Assembly: GCF_003589595.1 (NCBI RefSeq)
Contig: NW_020654748.1
Span: 5,664,259-5,728,258 of the forward strand
Reading direction: 5' to 3'
Length of the DNA: 64,000 nucleotides
DNA from: Hyposmocoma kahamanoa
Taxonomy: Eukaryota > Arthropoda > Insecta > Lepidoptera > Cosmopterigidae
A program made the translations under genes and the position numbers. Below, one piece after another: positions 48,301-52,675 of this stretch (its first letter is position 1; each line of letters opens with the position of its first letter). Below the pieces are notes generated by a model. That model saw only the letters and a program-made list of their open reading frames with translations, made no database searches and was not told where the DNA came from.

Positions 48301-51300
48301 GAGTCAACGATCAGCAACTCACGCATCGAATGCAAAGGGGAGAAATATATGCGTCACTGTTTCACAGAATTGATCGTTTTGAGGCCATGTCATGCGAGGC
48401 TCTGAAAATGAGGAGAATGTTTCGTTGTTTTACTTTCTGTTTTGATCTCTGAAAGGACATAGATAAAGTTTGGTACACAACGCGGGAACGCAACTGCACA
48501 GTACCGCGAACCCACCAGTGACCGCCGTCTCCGGCACCACCATAGGAGATAAGCGTCCCTCTGGGCCCTATGCTGATGACGTACCAAAACAAACACGGTC
48601 CCCTACGGCAACATCTTGAACTTTCGTCCGATGTCGGATTTTCGTGTTTCGAACTTTATCGAAGAGTGTGATACCTATGTTTTTTTATATTTTTTTTTCT
48701 TTGCAGTGCTTGACTAAAATTTATTATTCACCGGACTAGCCCGGAAAGGCTTTCTTTCTCATTAGAAATCAACGTGGAAAAGGTTTTTGAAATTCAAACT
48801 TGACGATGGTCTGTGGTGCACCAAACTTTTTCTTTAAAAAAAAAAACATAATGACACAGTCAACTACGTACGATTTATCGTACATTATGTAATATAAATC
48901 CGTTGGTATATTTCATTCTTATTATTGTTGACATTAAATTGACAATGATAACTAATTGTGTTTATTAAATTATTTTAATTCGTCGAAGAACTAAAATAAT
49001 TTCAATAATCACTTAATCACACAAAATCATAAATACAAGCAAGAGTAAAAAATAATGAAATTGATGACACACAACAACTTTGCAGTCTTATATAACAAAT
49101 AACTATTGCTGCTTCAAAAAAACTCACATGAACATTTTGAAAATTGATCTGCATTCTGTTTTTCAATGTCTCAATTGATACCAGAGATTAACGGTTAAAT
49201 AAGCGGCAGGTAAATGGTCTGTCCCTTTTTCGAAACGATAATTACTATGTAGCTTGTATTACGCAATTAAGATTTCGATATAAAAAAAAAAAAAATATTA
49301 CAATCTTACTCTGGTCAAAATAGAGTATGCAACGAACTAATTTTCTTCTTACAAAAATCGAAAAAACTAAAATCGAAAAACTCTAAAGAAAAATTCCATC
49401 GATATGACTGGTCGTATTTTACGTTTACATATATCAATAATAATAACAAACTAGTAGAGTATATTCACAAAAAATAATAATAGCAGTAAAAAAGTCATGA
49501 TATTCAATAAATAAATATTGGAATTCATATATTACTTTCTTAAAATTTTTGAAATTGACGATTTAATTGATTAAATTGATGATTATAATCATCAATTCAT
49601 GTCTATTTTTGCAACCGAACACCATTTAATTTTCAAAACCTATCAAGTACCCTACCACTTTCACCACATACTGACATGTGGTCATTGTACCATTAGCATA
49701 ATTATGAGTAATAATATTAAATATAAATCATGTTTGTCTTACTATGTCACCAGTTGCAATGCCTCTGCCAAGTTTATTATAATTTACTGACAAAATTTTA
49801 TTTTAAGTACTGATTTTAAAATGGTCCTAATACTTCAGAAATTTCGCAAACGTGTGCACAGCAACTCACGAAAGTTATATCGAAATCAGATGGATAATAA
49901 TCAGTGACCGGAATTGAGAGAGTTAATTTACCTAAAGTATGAACGTGTTCTTAGTACGGACATACAAATTTCGTCATCAATGCGTATAAAGTTACTTTTA
50001 TTACTGTTTATTTTCTAAGCATTCCAAAATGTCTCATGTTTATTTTTTAAATGGCTAAAGTATTTAAATACGTAAGTACCTATAGAAACACAACTACAAT
50101 ATTATTTTTTGAGACTATAGTTTTTAGAAAATACTTAATAGGACATAATAATTTTAGCTGCCAATGTACTTAAATTTAAATAAATAACACGCATATTCAA
50201 GTGTACTCAGTTCTGAGGAGTCTTAGGATTTGTAAAAGGGAATGTCCACATTATTCTTTAGTTTAGCTAAATTAACTCCCTCAATTCCGATCGCTGATAG
50301 GAATGGGCTAAATTCAGTATAAACATTCATTTACTCAAAACGCGCACTTTACAGGGTTTCAACGCACCGACCACTAGAGCGGTTGTCTTATTGAACGAGT
50401 TCCTCACTCTTGACCAGGTTGCTGATGTGTTCGCGGATACTTGGTCGCAACTCACAGCCGCTATTGTAAATTTTGTGAATTTATGTTATTGTAGAGCTAT
50501 TTAGAATTCAAATTGTTGTTAATATTATTTTGTGTTTGTTACTTTTATTATTATTATTATCATTTTATATTAATATTGTAATCCAATATCTTGCTATCGT
50601 GTTGGTTAATCGGTTAGTCCGCAAGAATTTCTTTATAAATAAATAAATTTATTATATAAAATACTTATAGTATATACTTATAATATTTAATATATATTAT
50701 AGAAAATACTTCAATATTTTTTCAAGAGAACATTCAATTATTGATTATTTTACGAAATAAATCCATTAGGTCAAGGCGCTTTTGCGCACTGCATCCTATC
50801 CGTATTCCTTCCGAATCCGAGACTGTACAAATCTAGAAAACTCGGACCCACTTCGGATGTCGCTTGTGCACTATACCGATTCGAATCCGAGATAATACCC
50901 TGCAGCCTGGGACAATTGTTTTATGAAATTCTTTTAATATACATGAATTAAAAAAGTTCTGCTTTATTTGTGAAAACATGGAAAAATAATAGAATGTGAA
51001 CAGAATCGGTACCTCTTTTTTGTTTTTAGTTGCTTTTTTGCTTATCGAGTTCTTAGGTTTTCGCGATTGTTACACATAGGAAATGAAACTATTTTTCCGG
51101 ATTTAAATCGCGTATATTTGTTTTTTCAAACAAACCGACGTTTCGGGCCCTTTACAGGTCCCATGGTCACGGTTGACTTCGGAACCGAAACGTCGGTTTG
51201 TTTGAAAAAACAAATATACGCGATTTAAATCCGGAAAAATAGTTTCATTTCCTATGCTTTTTTGCTTGTTCTTAGTTTGACGGCGTCGGAATAATTTCAT

Positions 51301-52288
51301 TATACCAATCTTCAAAAATTACTTTTTTAACCATGTTCTTTCAATACTTAGTTTCTGATTTGAATTTATTTCTTTAGTAGGTATTTCGGCAAATGATGTC
51401 ATTCCAATGATCTTATTATATTAAATCATTCTAATCTCTTGAATTGTGTCAATACTGTGTATACACTAGTACATAAATATCGTTGTACATAGCTTCAAAA
51501 GTCTCCGCGTTGTACAGTAAAGATAGCAGTAATCTTCAGTGAACCACGTATACGAACAATCTCTGCTCAATGAATTCAGGGCAATCTAGAAGCAAATGAT
51601 CGAGAATTGCTTCACCAGTATTGCAATGGTTGTTGTTTTTAAATTCTTTCCCATAAGGAAAAGGCAAAAGTTTATTTTTTTAATTATGCGTTTCGTTTTA
51701 TGCTTATACAAACTGATATACCTAAGTAAAGAAATATGTTCATAAAATAAGCTTATCACACACACGTATGTATAATATATCGTACGCTGGCGGTAACCGC
51801 AAATGTGTTTTCAGATTTATTTATTATCAAATCACGTTAGTCTGTATTTTACCATTATGATGTTGCTTATTTGTAGTACAAGAATCTTTCTAGTCCCTAA
51901 CTTGATGACGGGTTATTAAGCTAGTCGTAAAAAGTATGTGCCAATGAATAGGCAATTTAAAACAAAAGCCGGAAAAAGGTAGCTGCTTTAGACGTGTCGC
52001 GCAGGCATGGTAAAATTTACGATACACCGGTAATAGATTTCGATACCGATAGCCTAAAAACCACTTTGTGATTATAGCGTAGTTGCATATAATTTTACAC
52101 GCCCTGGAACTTTGCTTTAGGTCCTTGCACAAAAGATATTCATAAAATTCTGATTATATTTTTAAATTAAAAAATTAAAAGTTTTTTTTAAATGTAAGTC
52201 TTAAAAGTAATAGCTACTTACTTCCAGCCAGCCACAATAATATGGCGGCAAATTGCGAAGGCATGATGTACGGGTGCACTAGCGGCAT
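16762..52288 (-). CDS. beat: beaten path (Beat) family gene, six coding exons, 3' end missing
   Basis: Six exons on the minus strand join with canonical GT/AG borders and matching phases into 331 residues, numbered from the inner Met at 52264. Seen: signal peptide 1-18; Ig domain 1 with C40, W55 in VKWY, the PKE.P motif, GISVD and C108 in RYRCEVSADAP; Ig domain 2 with C155, W168 in NLTWLING and C297 in GRINLTC; then the EERPQIASV stretch. Known: Beat proteins are secreted or membrane-anchored two-Ig proteins that bind Sidestep partners and steer motor axon defasciculation. The match of the RYRCEVSADAP and VKWY signatures makes the family secure; the paralogue (Ia to VII) is not decided. Introns are about 16.0, 3.2, 9.9, 3.6 and 1.8 kb and are filled with repeats. 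Odd: the second Ig domain has 142 residues between its cysteines, roughly double the usual. The C-terminal tail or anchor exon was not found. Confidence 0.88.
16974..17187 (-). mobile_element. SINE family 1, in beat intron 5
   Basis: Reverse-oriented copy: head at 17187 (complement of GTAACCGTGCGGCCACAGAGG), B-box mutated (GGTCCGAATGTCG), body GTATGGCCTAAATTTATTTC, tail (TTTA)n at 16974-16990. It lies about 90 bp from the acceptor of beat exon 6. Confidence 0.85.
17188..18431. other. beat intron 5 remainder, nothing recognised
   Basis: A less AT-rich patch at 17510-17720 reads as a 65-codon minus frame without family features. Confidence 0.4.
18432..18570 (-). mobile_element. SINE family 4 (tRNA-headed)
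   Basis: Reverse reading gives A-box TAGTCGAATGGCG, B-box GGTTCGATCCCC, then a tail with AACTTTTCTGCATTG and GGTCTGGGTGTTTG. Related copies: 27747-27829, 40197-40274, 41375-41467, 44293-44480. Confidence 0.75.
18708..19055 (-). CDS. beat: beat exon 5: Ig domain 2 with a long charged insertion
   Basis: Acceptor TTACATTCGCAG and donor GTAAGT enclose 116 codons, phase 0 at both ends and open throughout. The ends fit the Ig fold: PKGRDIFMRGVSYTPP continues from WLINGQK and SASFSQLHMTVEPVHFHK is the usual strand before GR.NLTC. Between them lie about 70-80 residues rich in D, E, N, K and S (for example TENDGKRKNKNESS and TTNEEERPNK), with no Ig pattern. Compared with the usual Beat spacing this is an insertion in the middle of Ig 2, probably a long exposed loop. 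A hidden intron inside the exon cannot be excluded without transcript data. Confidence 0.85.
19079..19690 (-). mobile_element. SINE family 2 relic split by a TIR element
   Basis: 19079-19170 has a reverse SINE 2 tail (complement of AAGAAATTTTTCTTCG) and 19560-19690 has an A-box-like TAGCTCAGTTGG in reverse plus the ACGAATTTCTTTACGTGCTTG linker. Between them lies a separate TIR element. Strongly diverged. Confidence 0.5.
19172..19558. mobile_element. 387-bp TIR element in beat intron 4
   Basis: The first 33 bp, starting GGCCCGTCCATAAAAGG, match the complement of the last 33 bp with one or two differences (AATGCTCAAAACTCA shared). The interior is AT-rich with no transposase. TAA precedes the left end but is not repeated at the right, so the superfamily stays open; the start GGCCCGTCCATA resembles Harbinger-type termini. 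Confidence 0.75.
19974..20070 (-). mobile_element. Penelope-like terminal unit, single arm
   Basis: TGAGTTCTTAGGCTTTCGCG, GAAATGAAACTATTTTTCTGG and AAATCGCGTATATTTG match the outer arm of the elements at 40275, 51044 and 63774. It ends at CACGGTTGAC, inside the ribozyme-like motif. No target duplication found. Confidence 0.75.
20071..20867. other. beat intron 4, nothing recognised
   Basis: A 95-codon frame at 20270-20557 shows no known features. Confidence 0.4.
20868..21072. mobile_element. SINE family 2 tails in inverted arrangement
   Basis: Left 20868-20905 is a reverse tail (TACTCCACTAGTTTG, ACAAAGATCGAATACC); right 21022-21072 is a forward tail (CGGATCGAAGGAATTTTTCC, TTCGATCTTTGTATTAATAA). 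Between them is linker-like sequence GTGCTTGTTACAGTTCG. Confidence 0.6.
21121..22540 (+). repeat. family A retroposon split by a 1.1-kb transposon
   Basis: 21121-21373 carries the 5' start through AACAGGTGTGTCGC; 22477-22540 repeats GTGTGTCGC and continues TTGCCACCAGGCGCACGACC to the A-run. Only about 64 bp of family A are on the right. Consensus comparison shows GTGTGTCGC once, so the extra copy is a target duplication. Confidence 0.85.
21374..22476. mobile_element. 1103-bp TIR element with 9-bp target duplication (Mutator-like or Merlin-like)
   Basis: Flanks are the perfect 9-bp duplication GTGTGTCGC (21365-21373, 22477-22485). Ends are inverted: GGTAACCCATCATGAACT at the left and GGTTACCTATCACAAGCT in complement at the right, 16 of 22 matching. 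Subterminal words (CCGAAAAC, ATTTCATTAGTCCG) also recur inverted, so the repeats are long. Inside are two copies of GACGGTACG.CCCCCTTC followed by GTAGGTTTAG. No transposase is readable. Nine-base duplication plus long inverted repeats suits MULE; Merlin (8-9 bp) is the alternative. Confidence 0.8.
22625..22758 (-). CDS. beat: beat exon 4: start of Ig domain 2
   Basis: Acceptor CTGTCATAG, donor GTTAGT, exon ends in phase 0 after AAG. It codes 44 residues beginning LPPAGPTVQT and ending in NLTWLINGQK. Seen: the first cysteine of Ig 2 in EANCTTPAS and the core Trp in LTWLING; NCT and NLT are possible N-glycosylation sites. The YSPGDRLEANC pattern matches the G.....NC start of the second Beat Ig domain. 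It lies about 150 bp from a 1.1-kb transposon insertion (21374-22476) in the next intron, which leaves the splice site intact. Confidence 0.92.
22759..24335. other. beat intron 3, no recognised feature
   Basis: Mixed composition; a few frames of 72-80 codons at 23317-23699 without family features. Confidence 0.4.
24336..24540 (+). mobile_element. SINE family 3, second copy
   Basis: GGTCGTGGTTTGACCTACCG, GAGTTTTCCGAAATTTATA, ATTTGAAATTTACC and AATATCGTGATGGAACC match the body of the copy at 6428; the head is damaged. Confidence 0.7.
24598..25165 (+). repeat. family D repeat, longest copy
   Basis: A GC-rich first part (GAGGTGTCGCGAGCC, GACGTTGACAAGCGCTG), then AATATCTAAATATAAAAATG and TATATGATCGGATA, then TGTAACGAATTAGCACATTC to ACAAAACACTTTTTCCC. 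The whole order is repeated inverted at 30190-30712. No coding frame or termini recognised; perhaps a LINE 3' UTR or a Helitron-type element. Confidence 0.65.
25532..25598. repeat. 67-nt near-perfect hairpin with 31-bp arms
   Basis: 5' arm AGCGCTCACTGTAACTTTC.. (25532-25562) pairs with 25568-25598 at 30 of 31 positions, the exception being a G.U-type difference; loop GTAGT. Length and loop would suit a small-RNA precursor hairpin, but a recent foldback or assembly artefact is equally possible. Confidence 0.85.
25599..26784. other. beat intron 3, no recognised feature
   Basis: AT-rich. An 82-codon frame at 26542-26790 has no recognisable features. Confidence 0.4.
26785..26825. repeat. inverted repeat AGTTGAACTAATCGGA within a GTTCAACT-rich patch
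   Basis: 26785-26800 pairs with 26810-26825 except for one base. Further GTTCAACTA and GTTGAA words continue to about 26880, suggesting a decayed foldback element. Confidence 0.65.
26903..26920. repeat. (TA)n microsatellite
   Basis: Pure alternating TA. Confidence 0.85.
27023..27198 (-). repeat. family A retroposon, reverse, deleted
   Basis: Reads TAGTAGCAGTAGCGGTCATT in reverse at its start and lacks the GGTGACGGGC block; 3' end CGCCTATCC complement present. Confidence 0.75.
27443..27594. mobile_element. foldback MITE with CCACACGGG ends
   Basis: Left GAGCTGTACCACACGGGCGT pairs with the right end (complement reads GCCACACGACGCGTTGC). The interior repeats GCAACG and GTTGC words. TAA precedes it, TAT follows. 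Same outer motif as the foldbacks at 16135 and 42182. Confidence 0.65.
27747..27829 (-). mobile_element. SINE family 4 head, reverse
   Basis: Reverse reading GACCTCGGTGACCCAATGGC (A-box) and GAGTTCGATTACAG (decayed B-box). Confidence 0.65.
28331..28670 (+). pseudogene. Penelope GIY-YIG endonuclease remnant 1
   Basis: Reads ISLQDAGVYKLDCKY, then shifts frame at the position of YIG (AGTATTAGACAAACAAAGC), and after further damage gives KPQVLGKEVRYLPRML and NPNFKREDSFS to the stop at 28668-28670. GVYKL plus the distal LRE-type and NF.REDG.S segments are the C-terminal endonuclease domain of Penelope-like retroelements. More decayed than the copy at 40419. Confidence 0.82.
28761..28946 (-). repeat. 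family B repeat, inserted in the Penelope copy
   Basis: Ends in AAGTCGGTT on the right and begins AAAACCGACTA on the left; the interior CACTATTAGGGTGCCCAC and AAAGAATCATTAAAATCGG match the other family B copies in reverse. Confidence 0.7.
29645..30163 (+). mobile_element. SINE family 2, composite: reverse copy, tail, linker, head, tail
   Basis: 29645-29741 is a reverse head-tail copy (complement ends CTTAGTTGGTATAGCGTC). 29743-29815 is a forward tail (AACAAACTAGTGGAGTCATT). A 170-bp linker follows (AGCGACATCTCTAGCC to GAAATATATTCGTGGG), then a forward head GGTTCGTTCCGTGG with B-box GGTTCCAATCC and tail to 30163. The tail-linker-head-tail part is repeated in the same order at 43272-43725. Confidence 0.75.
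30190..30712 (-). repeat. family D repeat, reverse copy
   Basis: In reverse it reads GAGGTGTGTATCGCGTCC, GACGTTGACAAGGGCTC, ATATGATCGGATAAG, CACCGTTATTTAATAG and GCAAAACAGGTTTTC, matching 24598-25165 in order. Confidence 0.65.
30745..30853. repeat. two SINE 2 tails head to head
   Basis: A reverse tail (30745-30815, GATATTCAATTATTTTTTG to ACAAAGATCGA) directly faces a forward one (30826-30853, GATCTTTGTATTAATAATTA), forming a foldback. Confidence 0.7.
30854..31639. other. beat intron 3, very AT-rich
   Basis: TA-rich simple repeats at 31458-31545; no gene. Confidence 0.5.
31640..32222. repeat. GC-rich block, probably a retroelement untranslated region
   Basis: About 580 bp of much higher GC than the surroundings, with no long frame on either strand. 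Read in reverse it contains CTTCTCCGGTCCCTCCAGTCG and GGAGAGACACCTCGGCG, which resembles 3' non-coding sequence of lepidopteran LINEs; this is a recollection of pattern, not a match. Confidence 0.4.
32229..32430 (+). repeat. family A retroposon, 5' truncated
   Basis: Begins at GCCGCCAAGCAATGAAACC and runs to CCCATCGCTTGATATCATA; the GACAGGCGTG block is deleted. Confidence 0.75.
32637..32772 (-). CDS. beat: beat exon 3: second half of Ig domain 1
   Basis: Acceptor TTGACCCAG precedes GTGTCACG and donor GTAAGT follows the last G (phase 1). It codes 45 residues, VSRSGAHQVV through YMRVV, including the second Ig cysteine in the signature RYRCEVSADAPYFHT. This signature, with the SADAP.F.T run after the cysteine, is typical of Beat proteins. 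The trailing G joins AT of exon 4 to give Asp. Nothing in it looks damaged. Confidence 0.93.
32773..33966. other. beat intron 2: (TA)n at 33262-33299, nothing else recognised
   Basis: A 19-unit TA run, otherwise AT-rich; the 93-codon frame at 33543-33824 has no family features. Confidence 0.5.
33967..34270 (+). repeat. family A retroposon with a foldback 3' end
   Basis: 33967-34160 is the usual 5' two thirds. At 34197-34270 the 3' part appears twice, head to head: 35-bp arms (TTTCATTTTACTAATCGCC and its complement) with two mismatches and a tiny loop. GACAGTTGC/GCAACTGTC is the family A CAACTGTTATGGA block. Confidence 0.75.
34540..34746 (-). mobile_element. SINE family 1, reverse, full length
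   Basis: Head complement TGCCTCAGTGGCTGAACGG, B-box GGTTCGATTCTC, tail GCGTTATT. Lies in beat intron 2. Confidence 0.88.
34747..36015. other. beat intron 2 remainder, with a 33-bp palindrome
   Basis: GGGGATAATATGCT at 35468-35481 is exactly complementary to 35487-35500 (5-base loop). No gene; the 85-codon frame at 35188-35445 has no family features. Confidence 0.55.
36016..36224 (-). CDS. beat: beat exon 2: first half of Ig domain 1
   Basis: The exon follows acceptor CCCCCAG and ends before donor GTAAGT (exon ends GAC, phase 0). It codes 69 full residues plus the split Ser. Seen: VLCLRDIQLSVPEAV at the mature N-terminus, the first Ig cysteine in TTLGC, EALYTVKWYHG with the Ig core Trp, FFRFVPKEMPNTRVF and TGISVD. 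This run is the most family-diagnostic part of Beat proteins (typically LYSVKWYKG..EFYRY.PKE.P). Confidence in the exon borders is high because both flanking phases fit. Confidence 0.93.
36306..36853 (+). repeat. family A retroposon split by a SINE 1 copy
   Basis: 36306-36388 ends at GCCAAGCAGTAA and 36641-36853 resumes at AGTAATGTCAGC and runs to the A-rich end. AGTAA occurs on both sides, as expected for a short target duplication. Confidence 0.8.
36389..36640 (-). mobile_element. SINE family 1, inserted in family A
   Basis: Reverse copy with intact A-box (TGGCCGAACGG), B-box GGTTCGATTCCCGGG and (TTTA)n tail at 36389-36409. AT-rich filler follows the head at 36610-36640. One of the best preserved copies in the window. 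Confidence 0.88.
37289..37542 (+). mobile_element. retroposed LINE 3' end with 16-bp target duplication
   Basis: AAGGTTCTGCTAGGTT occurs at 37289-37304 and again at 37527-37542. Between are about 220 bp of GC-rich sequence (CACCGGGGTGAGTGG, GCGAGCGTGTATCGCCGGGT) ending TTCCTGTATAG and eight A. A direct repeat next to an A-tail is the mark of target-primed retroposition. The body looks like the 3' UTR of a lepidopteran LINE. Strongly 5' truncated. Confidence 0.8.
37944..38343 (+). repeat. family B repeat, longest copy
   Basis: Starts TTTTTTAACCGACTTCAAAA, contains GGAGGAGGTTCTCAATTCG and CGATTTTCATGATTC, and ends CTTTTGAGGTCGGTT, the inverted form of its start (14-bp inverted ends). Four copies in the window; abundant in Lepidoptera as far as I recall. 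Class unknown. Confidence 0.7.
38631..38780 (+). repeat. family A retroposon, 3' half
   Basis: GTCTCAGGGTGATGGGCGC to CCCGTCACTTGATATTTCG and A-run; 5' truncated. Confidence 0.8.
38806..38863 (+). mobile_element. Penelope-like terminal unit scrap
   Basis: CCGGAAAAAATAGTTTCG, CCAATGTGTAGCCATCGCG and TTAAGAACTC match the outer arm end, with several changes. Confidence 0.6.
39177..39262. mobile_element. foldback MITE fragment
   Basis: TTAGAGCACACGGGTGCAAT starts as in the foldbacks at 27443 and 42182; an inner hairpin TTTGCG/CGCAAA and GTGCCACACGACGG follow. Confidence 0.5.
39263..40196. other. beat intron 1, no recognised feature
   Basis: An 88-codon frame at 39258-39524 and AT-rich sequence; nothing recognised. 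Confidence 0.4.
40197..40274 (+). mobile_element. SINE family 4, target of a Penelope insertion
   Basis: A-box-like AGTGACCCATAGTGGGC and B-box TGGTTTGATTTCC; it continues after the Penelope element at 41131 (TTTGTAAATTGGTTCTGG, TGTTCTGGGC). Confidence 0.7.
40275..41118 (+). mobile_element. Penelope-like element with inverted terminal units and 12-bp target duplication
   Basis: TTGGTAATTTAA is repeated at 40263-40274 and 41119-41130. Left terminus GTTCTTAGGTTTTCGCG.. with arm ATAGGAAATGAAACTA.. is inverted relative to the right arm ending TTTCATTTCCTAT. Inside are a GIY-YIG remnant (40419-40771), an AT-rich region and the ribozyme-like motif at 41018-41064. The reverse transcriptase is missing, so 844 bp of an element normally about 3 kb. 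Known: Penelope-like elements have LTR-like units that can be inverted and carry hammerhead motifs. Confidence 0.88.
40419..40771 (+). pseudogene. Penelope GIY-YIG endonuclease remnant 2
   Basis: Single frame with one stop: NIPLQDAGVYKLNCECGLS, then a TAA where the Tyr of YIG belongs, then IGQTKRSICTRVKEH, HRRVNKSAVCEHVMD, VRYLPRMLREAIEIKK and HPNFNREDGFS to TAA at 40769. GVY...IG, the Arg in TKRS..TR..EH and the Glu in REAIEI are the GIY-YIG core. A single base change (TAT or TAC to TAA) would explain the stop, so the copy is quite young. Confidence 0.9.
41375..41467 (-). mobile_element. SINE family 4 head, reverse
   Basis: Reverse reading GGTCGCCTAACGGTTTGCAC (A-box) and CGGGTTCAATTCCCAG (B-box). 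Confidence 0.7.
41471..42181. other. beat intron 1, no recognised feature
   Basis: Short frames only. Confidence 0.4.
42182..42486. mobile_element. foldback MITE, TAA duplication, copy 2
   Basis: TAA at 42179-42181 and 42487-42489. Left end GAGCGGTTACACACGG, right end complement AACACGGCGATTTTTAGC. The interior repeats GCATCGATAC, AACGCGCGATTGCATCG and TTTGCATCGATGC in both orientations, close to copy 1 at 16135-16382. Confidence 0.8.
43272..43725 (+). mobile_element. SINE family 2, composite tail-linker-head-tail
   Basis: Tail (43272-43370), linker with AGCGACATCTCTCGCC to ACATAGAAAAATTCGTG, head GGTTCGTTCCGTGGCTTAGA with A-box TGGCTTAGATGG and perfect B-box GGTTCGAATCC, then tail to 43725. 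Same order as 29743-30163; best preserved SINE 2 head in the window. Confidence 0.82.
43835..43935 (+). mobile_element. SINE family 2 tail
   Basis: CTGAATGGTCGATCTTTG, ACAAACTAGTGGAGTAATTT and TTGAATATCAATTCAATAAA; head missing. Confidence 0.7.
44293..44480 (+). mobile_element. SINE family 4 (tRNA-headed)
   Basis: TCGGTGGCCCAAATTTGC, AGTGAGCTCTAGATCAGG, perfect B-box GGTTCGATCCCC, then ATGAACTTTTCTAAATGG and GCGTGTTCTGGGTTTTGCC. Confidence 0.75.
44961..45258 (+). repeat. family A retroposon, full length reference copy
   Basis: Begins TTAGTAGCAGTAGAGCTCC and carries all blocks: GTCCAAGGAAGTACTGCCACC-type, CGCCAAGCAGTAATGTCAGC, GGCACATGGGACTTGCG, CAGTGTCCCTCAGATCTTTG, GGCACTGCAGCTGTTATGG, ending CCCTTCACTTGGTATAAAAA. 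Confidence 0.88.
45437..45580 (-). repeat. family A retroposon, reverse, deleted
   Basis: CAAGGAGCTCTACTG at 45557-45571 is the 5' start; the 3' end GTGACTGGACGAAC at 45440; most of the middle and 3' half lost. Only 180 bp from the full forward copy. Confidence 0.75.
45944..46224. mobile_element. 281-bp foldback element with about 50-bp inverted ends
   Basis: GCGCAGGCCACATCGCG at the left pairs with CGCGGTGTGGCCTGCGC at the right; the next 30 bases (ACGAAGCTAGCTAACTTAG) also pair. Interior words AAGCTAAGCTAA and TTAGGTTAG. Flanks TTTTAAA and ATTAATT do not give a clear duplication. Confidence 0.78.
46270..47150 (+). other. foldback-like ATTCG-rich patch, then two in-line frames without known family
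   Basis: 46270-46620 is rich in AATCATTCG and CGAATGATTA words in both directions, probably a decayed foldback. From 46606 to 47142 one frame holds 66 and 111 codons divided by a single stop (46804-46806), including a Cys-rich part CQACGCGPEQCIINERCC. I recognise no domain; composition is less AT-rich than around. It may be chance. Confidence 0.25.
47151..49898. other. beat intron 1, mostly unassigned; LINE-like tail at 48062-48180
   Basis: TTGACTTGCAGTGCCCTATT to GTGACAATAAATAAATA looks like a LINE 3' end with AATAAA, related to 15925-16022. A weak SINE 2 tail (AACAAACTAGTAGAGTATAT) lies at 49447-49466. Overlapping 67-76-codon minus frames at 48362-48596 look accidental. Confidence 0.4.
49901..50297. 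mobile_element. TIR MITE, about 400 bp
   Basis: TCAGTGACCGGAATTGAGAG and AGTTAATTTACCTAAAG at the left recur inverted at 50262-50297 (complement ATCAGCGATCGGAATTGAG). Inverted ends exceed 30 bp. No coding frame and no sure duplication. A scrap of the same left end is at 61697-61745. Confidence 0.72.
50298..51031. other. beat intron 1, no recognised gene
   Basis: A patch at 50763-50925 repeats TCCGAATCCGAGA-type words in both orientations, perhaps another foldback relic. Confidence 0.35.
51044..51255 (-). mobile_element. 212-bp Penelope-derived palindrome with 12-bp target duplication
   Basis: GCTTTTTTGCTT is repeated exactly at 51032-51043 and 51256-51267. The element starts ATCGAGTTCTTAGG and its 71-72-bp arms (51075-51146 and 51185-51256) are perfectly complementary. 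The 38-base centre holds the ribozyme-like motif, which reads on the minus strand (51177 down to 51130). There is no coding sequence, so it is a minimal non-autonomous unit made of two inverted terminal units. Confidence 0.9.
51536..51650 (-). pseudogene. LINE reverse transcriptase C-terminal scrap
   Basis: Minus frame reads NNHCNTGEAILDHLLLDCPEFIEQR and ends at TGA (51536-51538). The C..G..T..HLL..CP pattern is the Cys/His-rich tail of many LINE polyproteins (C.CG..T..H.L..CP). Only about 38 codons remain. Confidence 0.55.
52222..52288 (-). CDS. beat: beat exon 1: start codon and signal peptide
   Basis: Two in-frame Met codons occur: ATG at 52288 (first after an in-frame TGA) and ATG at 52264. 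From the inner one the exon reads MPSQFAAILLWLAG, a short hydrophobic signal sequence, and ends with one base (A) before the donor GTAAGT. This A joins GT of exon 2 to make Ser, so the phase agrees exactly. The outer start would add MPLVHPYI. I cannot decide between them; the hydrophobic core sits nearer the inner Met. A 16-kb first intron follows. No promoter element could be recognised upstream. Confidence 0.75.
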
Positions 52289-52636
52289 GTCACGTCACGA
52301 CCTCGTGACGGCTCTGGCGTAGCTGTCGTATATTCTTCTCCATTTTTAAGCTTTTAAACGAAATTTTTTATCACGAACCGTCGTAGCCGAATCGACTTAT
52401 CTAAGAAACGTGTAGCCCTTGACTGCGCATCTCGTCTTAAGTGACCATGGACCGTATCTGGAACAATAAGAAGATGTTTCACTGAATCAGCAGAATGTTA
52501 TACGAAATGAGGACAATGTGCTACAATTTCGTGGTTGCGTTTATGAAAATGAATATTTAAGGTATTTGTATGACAATTATTTCAACTAGTTTTGGATATT
52601 GTCGTAGAAATGTGCATATTATTATGTGTCTATGTC

Positions 52637-52675
52637 AGTAGCAATGGAGCTCCTTGTGAAAGAGTTCGTCCAGGG
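52637..52675 (+). repeat. family A retroposon, 5' scrap
   Basis: GTAGCAATGGAGCTCCTTG to GTCCAGGGA; then unrelated sequence. Confidence 0.7.
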
